Shown here: piece after piece, positions 42,980 to 44,038 of the stretch
Numbering within the stretch: the stretch's first letter is position 1
Layout: each line of letters opens with the position of its first letter
Assembly (NCBI RefSeq): GCF_001937445.1
Contig: NZ_MSKS01000011.1
Location: 95,655 to 139,692, forward strand
Direction of reading: 5' to 3'
From: Actinomyces oris
Lineage (GTDB): Bacteria; Actinomycetota; Actinomycetes; Actinomycetales; Actinomycetaceae
DNA: 44,038 nucleotides
Notes under the pieces: model-generated
Database searches by the model: none
Told to the model about the DNA's origin: nothing
Seen by the model: only the letters and a program-made list of their open reading frames with translations
Made by a program: the position numbers and the translations under genes

Positions 42980-43262
42980 AAAATGGCTCCGCGTCCGCAA
43001 GGACCTGGTCACGGATCAGCGGGTGCAGTGCCTTCCGTGACACTAAGTCGACGGGGCGTCCGAATAGGTCGGCAAGATCCTGCGATAGGTCCTCGATCTC
43101 CCAGCCGAGCGCTCGCCCCTGAGCGAGTTCGTAGAGAAGATCGACATCACTTCCTGGGCCGTCCTCTCCACGAGCGACGGATCCGAAGACGTCGAGGCGC
43201 GCGATCCCGAAGCGACGGCACAGCGCGTCCAGCCTCAATCGGTCGACATCTAGAGTCTCCAT
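42966..43262 (-). CDS. mntA: MntA-like nucleotidyltransferase antitoxin
   Basis: 98 residues. DVFGSVARGEDGPGSDVDLL carries the minimal nucleotidyltransferase motif G-S-x10-D-x-D; GRPVDLVSRKALHP contains the third acidic residue. It modifies and inactivates the HEPN toxin encoded next to it. The antitoxin precedes the toxin, with a 14-nt overlap. Confidence 0.92.
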   Translation of the reverse strand: METLDVDRLRLDALCRRFGIARLDVFGSVARGEDGPGSDVDLLYELAQGRALGWEIEDLSQDLADLFGRPVDLVSRKALHPLIRDQVLADAEPFYVAA

Positions 43263-43467
43263 GCGCCAAGTCTACGCGATGAGCAACACATGGCCACGGG
43301 TCGGAGGCGGATCCCTCCTACCCCCACGTATAGCCGGCACTACTTCCTTCCGACGACCAACGCCCTCCGCCCCATGGCTCGCTGCCCGCAGTAACAGTGG
43401 GTCAGCCTTCCTGTCGAGGCACTGAGCCCATGACCACTCCTCCGATCCGAGCCCCCAAACTCATGCC

Positions 43468-43705
43468 TTGTCAGATGAGACGGTGGTGGCCGGAACAGAT
43501 GCGACGGTCGTGGACTTCTGGCGCTTCACTCTGTCCAATCTTCGGATGAACAATGCTCGCGGCTACCTTGATGAGTTCCTGGCGACGAGGGCGATAGGTT
43601 TGGCTGGACTGCGAGTCAAGTGGGATTCTTACGATGCCCTGACACTGAATGGGGCCACGATTGGTGTCGAGGTCTCCACTTTTCTTGAGACTCAGAGGCT
43701 TATGG
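43468..43705 (+). pseudogene. Truncated unknown gene, possibly PD-(D/E)XK-like
   Basis: From a TTG at 43468 the frame reads VVDFWRFTLSNLRMNNARGY, then LDEFLATRAIG and RVKWDSYDALTLNG, then IGVEVSTFLETQ. This resembles a family of actinobacterial proteins with DFWRWAxSDL...RGxLAEFLV...WDxYDL...IEVKSSAYLQ, a nuclease-like core. The expected Lys after V-E-V is absent. Similarity stops where an IS3-family remnant begins, so the gene was cut by an insertion or deletion. The start codon is uncertain, and nothing else was recognised in 43263-43467. Confidence 0.4.
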
Positions 43706-43713
43706 GATTCGCC

Positions 43714-43927
43714 CCTCAGTGGGGTACACGGGGGTGTGCTGGGACGGCGCTTGTGCGGAGTCTTCAACGCAACGTTCAAGAATGAGAGGGCCCATCGGAT
43801 GGTGTACCCAACCCAGGATAAGGCGATCAAGAATATTGCCTCTTGGATCGAACTGAGATGCAATCATGTTTGCCTTCACCCAGCCCTGAGGTACCGCCCC
43901 CGAACGAGGCCGAACGCGAACTTTTAG
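43714..43927 (+). pseudogene. IS3-family transposase (OrfB) C-terminal remnant
   Basis: SVGYTGVCWDGACAES, then after a 1-nt loss FNATFKNERAHRMVYPTQDK and WIELRCNHVCLHPALRYRPR match the end of IS3-type DDE transposases (CWDNAxAESF-x-TLKNE...VYPT...NxxRxHxALxY). The E in AES is the catalytic Glu. The rest of the element is gone, and the IS3-like end GCAGTCCA near 43990 may be its right terminus. Confidence 0.75.
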
Positions 43928-44038
43928 ACTTAACGAAGGCAGCCTGAATCAAGAAAACAAGCACTGTCCGAAATACACCCAGCAGTCCAATACATTGGGA
44001 ACCTACTAGAGGATCACCCAGGGGGTCGGCAAAGTTGG

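Overview
The window is a high-GC actinobacterial chromosome segment. The best fit is an oral Actinomyces of the naeslundii/oris/viscosus type: a secreted 871-residue sialidase with a C-terminal LPXTG-like anchor, an inorganic pyrophosphatase/DacB/Hpt/zinc-metalloprotease block, NlpC/P60-type wall proteins and a linked metY-metX pair. The assignment to genus is an inference from gene content.

The left half (about 1-21,150) is a large type III CRISPR-Cas locus. Six arrays with the same 37-nt repeat, all in the same orientation, flank the cas genes: three on the left (515-2775) and three on the right (16740-20866), 50 repeat units and 44 spacers in total. A partial ISL3-family element sits inside the first repeat of array 1. 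The other five arrays each carry a related leader, and four of those leaders are preceded by the complete gene, or the 3' remnant, of one membrane protein. This suggests that a unit of membrane gene, leader and array was repeatedly duplicated. Downstream of array 3 lies a decayed reverse transcriptase-Cas1 fusion joined by deletion to a cas2 remnant. A tightly overlapping minus-strand operon then encodes Cas10 (GGDD cyclase motif, no HD motif seen), a Csx10-like RAMP, a fused Cas7-Cas7 RAMP, a small Csx19-like protein and a TIGR03986-like RAMP: a type III-D-like effector. Divergent from it is a 784-residue CARF-type/HEPN (Csm6/Csx1-like) protein, followed by a 247-residue protein with CorA-like topology. 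The likely scheme is target RNA recognition by the effector, second-messenger synthesis by Cas10, and response by the CARF-HEPN RNase and possibly the membrane protein. Many spacers, read on the minus strand, look like sense coding sequence, some with Shine-Dalgarno and start codon, so crRNAs from the plus strand would be antisense to mRNA. A helix-turn-helix/nucleotidyltransferase pair lies between arrays 5 and 6.

From 21,262 to about 36,790 the content is more housekeeping-like: a cysteine-less NlpC/P60-like surface protein, hpt, zinc metalloprotease, dacB, ppa, an NlpC/P60 endopeptidase with coiled coil, metY-metX, a divergent NmrA-like/HxlR pair with an operator-like dyad, and the sialidase.

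The right end (36,800-44,038) is a toxin-antitoxin-rich island: yefM-yoeB with two yefM fragments inside a 406-nt duplicated block that contains a 122-nt inverted-repeat element, an orphan higA, a frameshifted Na+/H+ antiporter, hipBA, hepT-mntA, and a truncated gene abutting an IS3-family remnant.
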